The notes: generated by a model from the letters alone, not told the origin. Shown: positions 24,850 to 33,946, counted from the stretch's first letter. The stretch is DNA of 64,000 nt from Paludibacter propionicigenes WB4 (GCF_000183135.1 NC_014734.1:2852001-2916000); one strand, 5' to 3'. Made by a program: numbers and translations.

Positions 24850-26490
24850 TTATTCACTGTATTTAAACATTGAAAGTGATGCTGCATAGCTTCCATAACC
24901 CATACCGAAAAAAAGATGATTGTTATACTCAAAGGCAGTTCCACATGAAATTTCATTTGGTAAATTGGCAATTTGTTTCCAAGTATTTGTTTGTTCTGAA
25001 TATGTGTAACAACAGTTTGTACTGGCATCAAAAAAAGATGTAATTAATTTTCCCCCCACATAATAAAACAATCCATTGTGATAAATAGCTCTTCCTCCTT
25101 CAGATAACAGAGGATAAGGAATTGATAGTTTTGTCCATGAATCATCAGCTTCTGTATATCGCCAGAACTCTCTGAGAGATGCATTGCTAAAAATAAAGTA
25201 TGCTGATTTACTTGATGAAAATGTTGAATAAGTGTATGAAAATCCTCGATAATTAAATGGCATTTTATTGTTTTTTTTCGTCCATTCATTTCTCTCAATG
25301 TTATAACACCAAACAGTATTTAGATATATTAATTCATTACCTGTTGAAGCATATGTTCCACCTGCTAGATATAGTTTATTGTTGAGAAAATACACTATAG
25401 CTCCATCAGATTTTTTCATTTCGTTCGGTGCACTTGTAATAAATATCCATTTGTTTTGTATAATATCGTAAGCCCACAGTTCGTAATCGGTAAATATGTT
25501 TAACAATGCGTATCCCGTGTTATTGATAACTACACCCGTATTTTGATCCCATATCTGTTTGGGTGATAAGTCTAAAGTAGTTAATTCTTCCCAAGTATAG
25601 TTTTGTAAATCGAATTTGAATAAATTAATCTTTGAATTGGACACATAAAAAGACTCTCCAATTCCAATAAAAGCATCTTTTCCTGATTGGAAATAAATTT
25701 TGGTGCCACCCTTTAGTTTGCCAGAAAAAAGAGAATTAATTCGTTCCCAACTACCCGATAGTTTGTCGATCTGTACTCCTGTGGGATATTTCACGTTGTT
25801 TTCAGTTAATTCGACATCATATACCCCTGATGGTATATTATCGGTTATATTCAGTTGAATATAATATTCATATTTCTTTATTTCCGAAGAAATTTCTTTT
25901 TCAATATTATTCGGTTTAAATATCAAATTATCACCAAGTTTGATTTTGATTTCATCGAGAGGTAACTCTCTGTTTGTATGCAGAAAAATCACTATAAACT
26001 CGCCAGTGCTTTTACTGTATACTGCCTTATCATCTGATGAATAGTAGCTAGGATAACACGTAATCGCATAATCATTAAAATCAATATTTTGAATTTTAAT
26101 CGTTTCTGTATTACTATAAATTGTATCCTTTTTATTATGATTAATCAGATAAGACCTGACTGAATAGCTTCCTATTGATAAACTGTCAAAATAGGTAGTT
26201 TCTTTTGATTTGATAGTACTTAGACCAAATACTTTTTTCCCAATTATTCTATTTAGATCGTTTGTTAACATAACGCCGATTTCATTGATAGTAGGATCGA
26301 AAGCCAAATTAAATGTAGATTTGACTTTAATAGATGCTGAACCTGAAATCAATATAGTATCAACAGATAGTGCATGTTTCTCTGAATACTTATTAATGTT
26401 TGTCGTAGGTTGTATTTCGTCATTTTTACACGATAAAAAAGTTACAACAAATAGAAAAAGTAATACTCTATATTTACTGACTATTCTCAT
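24850..26490 (-). CDS. Kelch-repeat lipoprotein (cassette gene)
   Basis: 546 residues. Signal and lipobox: LFLFVVTFLSCKNDE. Residues about 30-240 are beta-rich, resembling a fibronectin/TIG-like N-terminal portion. From about residue 255 there are repeated Kelch-type blades: WERINSLFSGKLKGGTKIYF, NTGYALLNIFTDYELWAYD, NKLYLAGGTYASTGNELIYL and GLFYYVGGKLITSFF, with the W...Y/W spacing of Kelch motifs. Probably a surface or periplasmic propeller that binds another molecule. It is 12 bases downstream of a paralogous gene with the same design, and the two share the largest cassette of the array. Confidence 0.82.
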   Translation of the reverse strand: MRIVSKYRVLLFLFVVTFLSCKNDEIQPTTNINKYSEKHALSVDTILISGSASIKVKSTFNLAFDPTINEIGVMLTNDLNRIIGKKVFGLSTIKSKETTYFDSLSIGSYSVRSYLINHNKKDTIYSNTETIKIQNIDFNDYAITCYPSYYSSDDKAVYSKSTGEFIVIFLHTNRELPLDEIKIKLGDNLIFKPNNIEKEISSEIKKYEYYIQLNITDNIPSGVYDVELTENNVKYPTGVQIDKLSGSWERINSLFSGKLKGGTKIYFQSGKDAFIGIGESFYVSNSKINLFKFDLQNYTWEELTTLDLSPKQIWDQNTGVVINNTGYALLNIFTDYELWAYDIIQNKWIFITSAPNEMKKSDGAIVYFLNNKLYLAGGTYASTGNELIYLNTVWCYNIERNEWTKKNNKMPFNYRGFSYTYSTFSSSKSAYFIFSNASLREFWRYTEADDSWTKLSIPYPLLSEGGRAIYHNGLFYYVGGKLITSFFDASTNCCYTYSEQTNTWKQIANLPNEISCGTAFEYNNHLFFGMGYGSYAASLSMFKYSE

Positions 26491-26502
26491 TGCCTATAAT
26501 TT

Positions 26503-28104
26503 TTATATTTTGGTTGTATCTAATTCATAAAAATACTTTTGAATATGATCTTGATCTGTGCCCAATAAATAAATTTTTCTGCCAACTGAGAACCATGCGA
26601 TTAATTTAATATGGGAGGGACATCTTGGAATCATATTCCACGTACCATTCTTCTTATTAAGATTCCAAGCATAATCGGCACAATATGAAGGCCAATCACT
26701 ATTTTCACCAAAACCAATAAACACATTTATTCCATCATTAAAACTGGTAAGTTCTAATTCATCATACAGGTTTGGATAATCTGAGTATTCTGCTTCAAAA
26801 TCCCATGACCATATGTTTTTCGAAATTGAATAGCACCATATCCGATGGTTGGACGAATACTCCCATGGTTCATTAACTCTTCGCGTCCCAAAGTTAATTT
26901 TATTGGCAAAATCGAAAGTAAAATAACTGTATACATTACCACCGGCATCTGGTATAGATGCTAGCTTTTCCCATACATTTTCTTTTATATTATATCTTCT
27001 AAATTCCCGTACACCATATGAATTGTAATTCTGAAAAAAACCTATATATAACCAATTATCTACAAAATGAAAAAAAGGTTTATTATTAGAATATTTTGAC
27101 GGGTATATGGTTACCTGTTCCCAAGTGCTTCCATTTACATCTCGCGAATACATAACTCCTTGCGTCATAACATATATTTTATTATTTGCATTAAAACAAA
27201 AACTGTTTTCATCCACTGATAATGGCATGTCCGAATTAGACCAACTATTATTATCTGCATCGTAGGTATAAATTTTAGAATTTTGATTCCCGAATAACAC
27301 AAACCCTTTATTATTATAACCTGTAGCACAGCCTTTGTAAAATGAAAAGTTATAGGGAAAGTTTCCAGACAAGCTTATGTTGCGCCACGGATTGGTTAAC
27401 GTCCATTTCTGTTCAATTGGATATTCACTCCCAAACATGATTATTTTTAATGTCATCTCGTAACTGAAATGATTCGATTCAAAATATTTCGAAGGTAAAG
27501 TGAAATAGATTCCATCTTCGGTTACCGAGTCTGGATTGATTTGATAATCGTTGACAGATATTTTTAAATACGAAGGATTTTTTGTCCTTATAAGATTTGT
27601 ACCCTCAATTTTTATTTGCTTTGATGCTAGTATTTTTTCAGGCAACAATTTAGTAATTACTGGGGCAATACAACCCTGAGATTCGACAGATACAAATTGA
27701 CTATACTTTACTTTACCTTGAACTTTGATATAAGCGCGAATGTAGATTATTTTATTTATGGGTAGGCAACTATTTATTTCAAAATATATTTTTTCTCTAT
27801 TAGTTGGTTTACCCATGACTGATTTTACACAATTATTTACTAATATGGAGTCTTCTTTATCATACCATATCAATCCATATTCATCTACTGCCAGATCAAC
27901 ACAACTTCTAAAATCGAATTGTAGAGATAATCCCTTTTTAGTTACATCAAGTATCTCCGGTTGTGTTAATTCAAACTGTGTCAAATTCTCCGTTTTCACA
28001 ACCAAGTCATTATTTTGATTACAGGATTGTAAAATAGTGACTATCACAATCGTTAATATGCACAATGGCTTCAAACAACTTTTAATGCAAAATATTTTAT
28101 TCAT
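26503..28104 (-). CDS. IPT/TIG and Kelch-repeat lipoprotein (cassette gene)
   Basis: Start set at ATG 28104 (MNKIFCIKSCLKPLCIL), which gives a lipoprotein signal with TILQSCNQNND; the 20 extra upstream codons have no signal-peptide character. 533 residues. An IPT/TIG domain is visible (APVITKLLPEKILASKQIKI then GTNLIRTKNPSYLKISVN). The C-terminal half has Kelch-like blades (GYNNKGFVLFGNQNSKIYTY, NANNKIYVMTQGVMY, DNWLYIGFFQNYNSYG, DGINVFIGFGENSDWP). It is paralogous in layout to the gene 12 bases downstream. Ligand unknown. Confidence 0.8.
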   Translation of the reverse strand: MNKIFCIKSCLKPLCILTIVIVTILQSCNQNNDLVVKTENLTQFELTQPEILDVTKKGLSLQFDFRSCVDLAVDEYGLIWYDKEDSILVNNCVKSVMGKPTNREKIYFEINSCLPINKIIYIRAYIKVQGKVKYSQFVSVESQGCIAPVITKLLPEKILASKQIKIEGTNLIRTKNPSYLKISVNDYQINPDSVTEDGIYFTLPSKYFESNHFSYEMTLKIIMFGSEYPIEQKWTLTNPWRNISLSGNFPYNFSFYKGCATGYNNKGFVLFGNQNSKIYTYDADNNSWSNSDMPLSVDENSFCFNANNKIYVMTQGVMYSRDVNGSTWEQVTIYPSKYSNNKPFFHFVDNWLYIGFFQNYNSYGVREFRRYNIKENVWEKLASIPDAGGNVYSYFTFDFANKINFGTRRVNEPWEYSSNHRIWCYSISKNIWSWDFEAEYSDYPNLYDELELTSFNDGINVFIGFGENSDWPSYCADYAWNLNKKNGTWNMIPRCPSHIKLIAWFSVGRKIYLLGTDQDHIQKYFYELDTTKI

Positions 28105-28183
28105 CTTATTTTCCTTGTTTCTAACTGTTTCTATATTGCAATTGATTTTAAGATTAAATTGCATGCTAAGTATTTTCTATGTT

Positions 28184-28392
28184 AGCTAGTATCCTAGCCT
28201 GTGCCCATCTTCTCCTGTTGGTTATGACAATTGGTTGCGGTAGCATTAGTTTCGCCGATTTTAGCTTTGCTGATTTTTAGTTCAATTCGCTGTCATAGAA
28301 CGACAAGTGAATGCGGGCTTGCCTGTCGCAGGCGGGAGCAAAACCGCCGGAATGCACGTCAACCAGCCAATTAACAAAAGCGTGTGTTAGGG
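28184..28392 (-). repeat. attC-like site 5 (about 209 bp, inner element inverted)
   Basis: The left core is degenerate (GCTAGTA where RYYYAAC is expected); right core GTTAGGG at 28386-28392. The internal GCATT...AATGC element (28243-28314) is in the opposite orientation to sites 2, 6, 8 and 10: two TAGCTTTGCTGAT-type units come first, then the hairpin. Confidence 0.7.
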
Positions 28393-28402
28393 GCAATTAT
28401 TT

Positions 28403-29065
28403 TTAGTTGTTTTCAAGGTCTAGTTCATCGAAGTCTATAATTTCAGACAATTTAATAAGCTTGTCTAATTGAACTTTCTCCCAAGTTTCCTTAAAAACTT
28501 CTTCACTCTCTGCCGACACATTTTGGTTTGTATTCTCTCTTATTTTCTTCTTCTTACTCAAAAAATTAATACTTGTTTCTCTGTTTACCACAGGTCCTCT
28601 ATTATCACTCGAATCATAACCTATAAGCTCGAAGTACGAATCTTTTAATCGGAAAGTATAACGCCAAAATCCATATCGTCCGTGTCCATAATGTATGCTT
28701 AAGTTTCCCTTGATTATCTCAATATAGAGTTCTGGTGCAAAATAAACACCACCATCTTCATTTTCAGACGAAAAACAATTATAGTTTTTAGTTGTCAACT
28801 CGAAACTGTTATTCTTGTTGAGTAAAATGATTATTCCTCGTCGGTTTCGGTCAACTTCCTCAGAATTCCTGTTCTTAACAATCATCTTTTTATCTGTTCC
28901 TTTAATAATGAGAACACAGTCGGTTAATCCATCCTTATTTAAATCACCCGTAATTTTTTCAGAAATTACGAATCCTTTAGGAACAAAATTAGTCAGCTCT
29001 TGTTTTGTCTGTCCGGATATTACAGTCGTGAGAAATACGATAACAGTCAGCATTAATTGTCTCAT
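28403..29065 (-). CDS. Secreted hypothetical protein (cassette gene)
   Basis: 220 residues with an N-terminal signal (LMLTVIVFLTTVISGQ). The early segment ITGDLNKDGLTDCVLII is an acidic, EF-hand/VCBS-like turn of the kind seen in periplasmic FG-GAP proteins, and HYGHGRYGFWRYTFRL is a striking aromatic strand. No family name can be given. It is flanked tightly by sites 5 and 6 (11 bases after the stop, 22 before the ATG). Confidence 0.8.
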   Translation of the reverse strand: MRQLMLTVIVFLTTVISGQTKQELTNFVPKGFVISEKITGDLNKDGLTDCVLIIKGTDKKMIVKNRNSEEVDRNRRGIIILLNKNNSFELTTKNYNCFSSENEDGGVYFAPELYIEIIKGNLSIHYGHGRYGFWRYTFRLKDSYFELIGYDSSDNRGPVVNRETSINFLSKKKKIRENTNQNVSAESEEVFKETWEKVQLDKLIKLSEIIDFDELDLENN

Positions 29066-29087
29066 GTTTTTCTTTTTTATAACTTAT

Positions 29088-29304
29088 GCATAACGACCGA
29101 GGCTATGGGCATTGGCGGTTTACTCCCGTTGGTCGTGACCGTTGGTTGCGGGAGCGTTCGCTGTCGTGAAACGACAAAGTGAATCGAAGATCAGCGAAGC
29201 TAATTGCAAATCAGCGTAGCTAATGCGGGCTTGCTTGCGGCAGGCAGGAGCAAAACTGCCGGAATGTACGTCAGCCAGCCAATGAACATAGGCGTGTGTT
29301 AGCA
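29088..29304 (-). repeat. attC-like site 6 (217 bp, full-length form)
   Basis: Cores GCATAAC (29088-29094) and GTTAGCA (29298-29304). Contains all modules: ACTCCCGTTGGTCGTGACCG, the GTCGTGAAACGAC hairpin, two ATCAGCGNAGCTAAT units and the palindromic TGCGGCAGGC segment. Confidence 0.82.
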
Positions 29305-29308
29305 GCAG

Positions 29309-29914
29309 TTATTTGTTTTTCATTTTAGATTTGATATAGTCTTCGAGTCCTTTAATTTCGTCTTTTTTATATTCATGATTTGAACATTCATTTGCTTTAG
29401 TTAATGCATTCAGTGCCAAATCATACTTCTCTAGCTTAGAATATGTAATTCCCAAACTAAACAACAACATTTTTTTATCTAATTCGTGAATCGAATCTAT
29501 TTCTAAGCCTTTTTTTTCAATTTCAACAGCTTCGCTATATCTTTCCAAATGATTAAGTACTTTAGCGTAGTTGACATGTACCTTTGAGTATTGTGAATTT
29601 ATATTCAACACCCTGTCGTAATAATTAATTGCGAGTGTATAATCCTTAAAAATTGCGTAATCAGTCCCAATGTTAGTCAAAATGCATGGCGTATTTGGAC
29701 AAATACTGTCAGCCTTAATCAACAAAGATAATTCTGTTTTAAAATCATTGTTTTTCGCACTTTCAATGCTTTTTTCGTACAATAATTTCGCTTCTTTGTT
29801 CGAAATATTGATAATTTCATCCGAGAATGTCGACGAACTTTTGTCTTTCTGCTCTCGACTCAAATTGCAAGATAAAGTAACTATAACTAGTAGTAATAAT
29901 GTGATTTTTTTCAT
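29309..29914 (-). CDS. TPR-repeat lipoprotein (cassette gene)
   Basis: 201 residues with a lipobox (IVTLSCNLSRE). Tetratricopeptide-like helices follow: KLLYEKSIESAKNNDFKTEL, YAIFKDYTLAINYYDRVLNI, NYAKVLNHLERYSEAVEIEK and ITYSKLEKYDLALNALTKA, giving about four TPR units. Such proteins act as scaffolds for protein contacts, here probably in the periplasm; the partner is unknown. Its cassette ends are a textbook complementary pair: the bases after the core at 29298 match the complement of those before the core at 29963. Confidence 0.85.
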   Translation of the reverse strand: MKKITLLLLVIVTLSCNLSREQKDKSSSTFSDEIINISNKEAKLLYEKSIESAKNNDFKTELSLLIKADSICPNTPCILTNIGTDYAIFKDYTLAINYYDRVLNINSQYSKVHVNYAKVLNHLERYSEAVEIEKKGLEIDSIHELDKKMLLFSLGITYSKLEKYDLALNALTKANECSNHEYKKDEIKGLEDYIKSKMKNK

Positions 29915-29956
29915 AATTCGTCCTCTAAATGGTCCTTCTTTTTTTTCTATAATTGC

Positions 29957-30096
29957 TACTAACGACTGAGGCTATGGGTAATTGCTGTTTACTCCCGTTG
30001 GTCGTGACCGATGGTTTCGGGCTTGCCTGCGGCAGGCCGGAGCAAAACTGCCAAAATGCACGTCAGCCAGCCAATGAACATAGGCGTGTGTTAGCT
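29957..30096 (-). repeat. attC-like site 7 (140 bp, short form)
   Basis: Starts TACTAAC (29957-29963), ends GTTAGCT (30090-30096). Keeps the ACTCCCGTTGGTCGTGACCG module but lacks the internal GCATT...AATGC element. Confidence 0.8.
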
Positions 30097-30102
30097 ATAG
30101 TG

Positions 30103-30870
30103 CTATTTTTTTATTACTTCATATCTAACCCATATCGACCCACTATCAAACACATGTGACTCAATATACCTCAATTTATTTGGCAATATTTTAGGGACTT
30201 CAATATCTGGTGAATTAAATAGGATAGGCGTTTGAAATCCACCATAAATCGAAGGACTAAAAAGTATATTGATTTCATCTAGTAAATTCTCGCGTATTAA
30301 TGCCCCGGCAAGTTTTCCACCAGAAGTGGTCAAAATACATTTTACATTCAGTATGTTATAAAGCTTATCAAATGATTCGGTAAGATTTACCTTTTCTTTG
30401 CCAGTTATTATATATGGAATTTCTTCCCTTTGTAAAAAAGCTAAATATTCTTGAGGCGCATTATAACTAGTCAAATGAATCATATAGGTTTCAGGATTAT
30501 CAAAGTATGCTTTATAACCATTACGAAATCTACCACGTCCATCAACAACAGAAGTCCAGGTCCTCCGACCTTCTCGATTAATAATTTTCTCAGGTAAATA
30601 ATCTTGGTACAACAACTCCCTATTACCTGAGTATTCCGGCAATTCTTTTATCTTATCAATATCAGAAATCAACATATTGCTTCCTTCTAAATAGAAATCA
30701 ATCTCATGTAAAGATTTCACTGTTTTATCGAAATATTTCCAGTCCTCATCTTTTAAAGTAAAAGGTTTTAATGAATTATCTATTGGTGAAAACATTGTTG
30801 AATTTGGCATAAATGAAATTCTACCATCAATTGACGAGCTTACTTGTAATACAACTTTGGGTCTATTCAT
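30103..30870 (-). CDS. RibD C-terminal/dihydrofolate-reductase-fold protein (cassette gene)
   Basis: 255 residues, no signal peptide, so cytoplasmic. Begins RPKVVLQVSSSIDGRISF, the first strand and NADPH-side loop of the RibD_C/DHFR superfamily; later features are DFYLEGSNMLIS, ILTTSGGKLAGALIRENL (the SGG.. nucleotide loop) and LLDEINILFSPSIYGG. The family includes the pyrimidine reductase of riboflavin synthesis and many uncharacterised reductases. No deaminase domain is attached, and it is not close to classical DfrA. The role is unknown: an NAD(P)H-dependent reductase is inferred. It is one of the few cytoplasmic cargo proteins of the array. Confidence 0.85.
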   Translation of the reverse strand: MNRPKVVLQVSSSIDGRISFMPNSTMFSPIDNSLKPFTLKDEDWKYFDKTVKSLHEIDFYLEGSNMLISDIDKIKELPEYSGNRELLYQDYLPEKIINREGRRTWTSVVDGRGRFRNGYKAYFDNPETYMIHLTSYNAPQEYLAFLQREEIPYIITGKEKVNLTESFDKLYNILNVKCILTTSGGKLAGALIRENLLDEINILFSPSIYGGFQTPILFNSPDIEVPKILPNKLRYIESHVFDSGSIWVRYEVIKK

Positions 30871-30901
30871 ATTTCTGTGCTTTATTATTCTTTACATTTG
30901 G

Positions 30902-31119
30902 TCTTAACGACCGAGGCTATGGGTATTTGGCGGTTTACTCCCGTTGGTCGTGACCGTTGGTTGCGGGAGCATTCGCTGTCGTGAAACGACAAAGTGAATC
31001 GAAGATCAGCGAAGCTAATTGCAAATCAGCGTAGCTAATGCGGGCTTGCCTGCGGCAGGCAGGAGCAAAACTGCCAAATTGTACGTCAGCAAGCCAATGA
31101 ACAAAAGCGTGTGTTAGGC
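30902..31119 (-). repeat. attC-like site 8 (218 bp, full-length form)
   Basis: Starts TCTTAAC (30902-30908), ends GTTAGGC (31113-31119). All modules present; the internal element runs 30969-31041 in the common orientation. Nearly identical to site 6 over the interior. Confidence 0.82.
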
Positions 31120-31129
31120 GTACGGTTTT

Positions 31130-31744
31130 TTATTTCAATTTTAAAATTTGTTTGTCAATCAATTTTTTCCAAGCAAAAGATCCAACAATTGACAGCAAAG
31201 CTATTGCAGAACCAATTTCTCTTAAAATTACATTTTCAATTTTAAGTCCTGAAAATTGTAAGATAAGAACAAGTAAATAATAGCCAAGCCCCAAAATCAA
31301 GAATATCCAAAATAATCGATCTATTTCATTTTTTTTGTTAGATTTATACCAGTTTATATATCTATCATTCGTTGGATTCTTCTTCAGTATTTTCGTAAAT
31401 TCCTTATTTGATTCTTTGTATTTCTTTAGTCTTGCTAAGCAAACACCTTTTAAGAATGTAACACTTTCCAAGAACTGGTTATATCGTTTAGATTGTCCTT
31501 TAAGTTTCTCTATATCTTCTTCTATTTCATTCAATACGGTCAGTGCTTTGCTGTAATTTCCAGTTTGATTCAAAGGGTCGGCATAATGGTACATTTTAAT
31601 CGGAATTACAAACTCAATATCTTCTTTATGTCCGTTTTTCAAGAGATTATTAAAGAATTCTATATTCTCCTCATATTTCTCAATATATTGAATGTTTTCG
31701 TATTTCGAGTCGAAAAAATTCTGCATTTTAGTCTTTGAGTTCAT
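31130..31744 (-). CDS. TPR-like membrane protein (cassette gene)
   Basis: Start set at ATG 31744 (MNSKTKMQNFFDSKYENIQY); the longer open frame to 31960 reads straight through repeat site 9 and is an artefact. 204 residues. The first 140 are helical and TPR-like (YADPLNQTGNYSKALTVLNE; LARLKKYKESNKEFTKILKK). Two membrane helices follow: LFWIFLILGLGYYLLVLIL and IGSAIALLSIVGSFAW. Expected topology is a cytoplasmic helical repeat domain tied to the inner membrane. Function unknown. Confidence 0.72.
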   Translation of the reverse strand: MNSKTKMQNFFDSKYENIQYIEKYEENIEFFNNLLKNGHKEDIEFVIPIKMYHYADPLNQTGNYSKALTVLNEIEEDIEKLKGQSKRYNQFLESVTFLKGVCLARLKKYKESNKEFTKILKKNPTNDRYINWYKSNKKNEIDRLFWIFLILGLGYYLLVLILQFSGLKIENVILREIGSAIALLSIVGSFAWKKLIDKQILKLK

Positions 31745-31835
31745 ATTTGTGTTTTCTATTATTTTAGAGTCGAAAAACGAAAAGCTAGTCGATAGTTTTT
31801 CAGCCAACAAGTTTGTATTTTTTTTAAAACTTGCC

Positions 31836-31975
31836 CCATAACGACCTAGCCTATAGGCATCCTGCAGTTTACTCCCGTTGGTCGTGCCCGTTGATTTCGG
31901 GCTTGCTTGCGGCAGGCAATAGCAAACCTGCCAAATGCACGTCAGCCAGCCAATGAACATAGGCGTGTGTTAGGG
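31836..31975 (-). repeat. attC-like site 9 (140 bp, short form)
   Basis: Starts CCATAAC (31836-31842), ends GTTAGGG (31969-31975). Lacks the internal element. The bases after its right core (GTTAGGGGCAGTATT) are the near-perfect complement of those before the left core of site 10, marking both ends of the cassette between them. Confidence 0.8.
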
Positions 31976-31988
31976 GCAGTATTTTGTT

Positions 31989-32699
31989 TTATTTTAGTTC
32001 TTTGTCCAACCAATCATTTGCAGTGTCGATTATAATCTTTTTCAATTTCTCTTTTCTGAAAATGTAATAGTAGTCCATTTCTCCAGTTTCATCTTCTCCA
32101 ATATTTATAGTGTCGTACTTTGCCAAATAATCAATATCTTGTTTGTCGAATAGCATATTTAGAAACTGTTTCTTGGGAAAACCTATTTTAATATGGTTCT
32201 TAATTTCAATGCTGTCATCAACTATTTTTGCACATGCAATTTCTAAAGAATTTGCATGTTTGTAAAAGAAAGTCTTGATAAAAGAACCTTTATAAAAGTA
32301 TTTTGTCACTTTAAAAGTCTCTCCAAAAGATTTATAAGTTTCTCCTCTAAATTCAAAATATGGATACTTTGAAAGTAACGAGTCTTTTTCAATAGAACCA
32401 AAGATATTTGAGAATTTTTCTCCTGCACAACAAATACTAAGTGTCTTTGAATTGTTGTCATAAAGCATACTAAATTTATATTCTGACCTATTTGCAATCT
32501 CTTTCAGTTTCTTACTAGAAAATCCGAAGTCGTGGGAAACTTTAGAAGTCGTGTCGATTACTGCCGATTTTGTTTTTAAGAGTTTAACTATAGTCGTTGT
32601 ATCAAAATTTCGTCTTACTTCATTTCCTTTTTGTCTTTCAGTGCAACTCAAAAGAGTAAAAAGAAAGAATAACACTAATGAAATGTCTCTGATTTTCAT
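31989..32699 (-). CDS. Hypothetical lipoprotein (cassette gene)
   Basis: Start set at ATG 32699 (MKIRDISLVLFFLFTLLSC), which directly yields a lipoprotein signal; the longer frame to 32789 starts inside repeat site 10. 236 residues. The mature region is mixed alpha/beta with KTFFYKHANSLEIACAKIVD and a charged C-terminus; no family recognised. The ATG lies 27 bases from the repeat, behind an A-rich leader. Function unknown. Confidence 0.78.
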   Translation of the reverse strand: MKIRDISLVLFFLFTLLSCTERQKGNEVRRNFDTTTIVKLLKTKSAVIDTTSKVSHDFGFSSKKLKEIANRSEYKFSMLYDNNSKTLSICCAGEKFSNIFGSIEKDSLLSKYPYFEFRGETYKSFGETFKVTKYFYKGSFIKTFFYKHANSLEIACAKIVDDSIEIKNHIKIGFPKKQFLNMLFDKQDIDYLAKYDTINIGEDETGEMDYYYIFRKEKLKKIIIDTANDWLDKELK

Positions 32700-32725
32700 G
32701 TCTTTTCTTTTTTTTCTAATATTGC

Positions 32726-32916
32726 CCCTAACGAACGAGGCTATGGGCATTGGCGGTTTGCGTGAGCATTCGCTGCCGTGGAACGACAAAGTGAATCGAA
32801 GATCAGCGAAGCTAATTGCAAATCAGCGTAGCTAATGCGGGCTTGCCTGCCGCAGGCAGGAGCAAAACCCGCAAAGTGCACGTCAGCCAGCCGGTGACCA
32901 TAGGCGTGTGTTAGCA
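32726..32916 (-). repeat. attC-like site 10 (191 bp)
   Basis: Starts CCCTAAC (32726-32732), ends GTTAGCA (32910-32916). Same module set as site 2: internal element present, ACTCCCGTTGGTCGTGACCG module absent. Confidence 0.82.
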
Positions 32917-32923
32917 CCAGTTT

Positions 32924-33946
32924 TTATTTTTTTATTACGGCTCTCAGACTTATTAGTTTTTCTTTCCCTTTTTCAGTCAAAACCCCCATTTTTACTGTTT
33001 TGGTTCCTTCATCATTTGTAACTTCAGTGTCGTAATATTTTATCAAATCTAGTAGCTGAAATTGAATTTTCAATGTATCATAAAAGACATTCGAAACTTT
33101 TAAAGAAATATGGTCGTCAAATTCAGTCCCAATATTTTCGTTTAAATATATCTCCTTTAAGAATGTAGAAACATGTGATTTAATAGCTGTTTCTCTTTGT
33201 GGTTCAATCAATTTTGGAAACATATAATATGCAACTTTATTCCAAGTTAAAATTAGCGATTTTCTTTCTATTTTACGTTTTCCCCATGGTCCGAACTCTA
33301 CGTCTACAAAAATTTCTATAGATTCATTATCACCAGCTAAGTTTTCAATTTTAGTTTGATTAAATGTAGATTTCTCATTTAGCTGCTTTTCTAAAATTTC
33401 AATTCGCTTGTATAATTGAACTACTTCTTTTTCTGAAGTTTCACTATAGGAATCCGCTCGAACCCATCCAATTCTTGGATAATTCTTTTTAGCTTGACTA
33501 ATACTTCTGCTAACAACTGCACCTAAACCTTGCGGGTTATTCCAATATTTACAGAGTTTTTTCTTTACGTTTTCTTTGAAAGCCTCTAACTTAGCAATTT
33601 TCTTTTTGTCTTTTTCTGTTTTTGAACTTGGCAATGAATCAATGTCATCATGTATAAATGAAATAATAGGTATACCTTTACTCAAAGCATACTCATATTC
33701 TTTCTGTGTATAGCTAATTCCTTTTTCGTCTTCAGAACCGTACTTTCCAGCTATGATTACAACATAATAATCAGATTCGTCAATCAGTTTTTTTATAAAA
33801 TCCCATTGAGTCTCATCGGCAGCAGGAAAATACTCCATACCAACAGGAATACAATCAAGTTCCAATAGTGCTTGAATAACTTCAATACGTTCTTCAACAA
33901 GGTCTTGATATGTTGAACTCACAAATACTTGATATCTTTTTTCCAT
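32924..33946 (-). CDS. DUF4062 (TIR-like) domain protein (cassette gene)
   Basis: 340 residues, no signal peptide. The N-terminal 115 residues are a DUF4062 domain: KRYQVFVSSTYQDLVEER, ELDCIPVGMEYFPAADETQW, then the YYVVIIAGKYGSEDEKGISY segment and YEYALSKGIPIISFIHDD. DUF4062 is structurally related to TIR domains and is often found at the N-terminus of NACHT/NTPase or other signalling proteins. Here the rest is a coiled-coil stretch (VVQLYKRIEILEKQLNEK) and an unrecognised C-terminal domain of about 130 residues. A role in signalling or defence is possible by family association, but nothing in this sequence proves it. The stop is 8 bases from site 10 and the ATG 26 from site 11. Confidence 0.85.
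   Translation of the reverse strand: MEKRYQVFVSSTYQDLVEERIEVIQALLELDCIPVGMEYFPAADETQWDFIKKLIDESDYYVVIIAGKYGSEDEKGISYTQKEYEYALSKGIPIISFIHDDIDSLPSSKTEKDKKKIAKLEAFKENVKKKLCKYWNNPQGLGAVVSRSISQAKKNYPRIGWVRADSYSETSEKEVVQLYKRIEILEKQLNEKSTFNQTKIENLAGDNESIEIFVDVEFGPWGKRKIERKSLILTWNKVAYYMFPKLIEPQRETAIKSHVSTFLKEIYLNENIGTEFDDHISLKVSNVFYDTLKIQFQLLDLIKYYDTEVTNDEGTKTVKMGVLTEKGKEKLISLRAVIKK

Noticed and set aside
31745-31960. N-terminal extension of the TPR-like membrane protein
   Set aside because: These 72 codons read through attC-like site 9; the real start is at 31744.
32700-32789. N-terminal extension of the lipoprotein at 31989
   Set aside because: Lies inside attC-like site 10 and would hide a clear lipoprotein signal starting at 32699.
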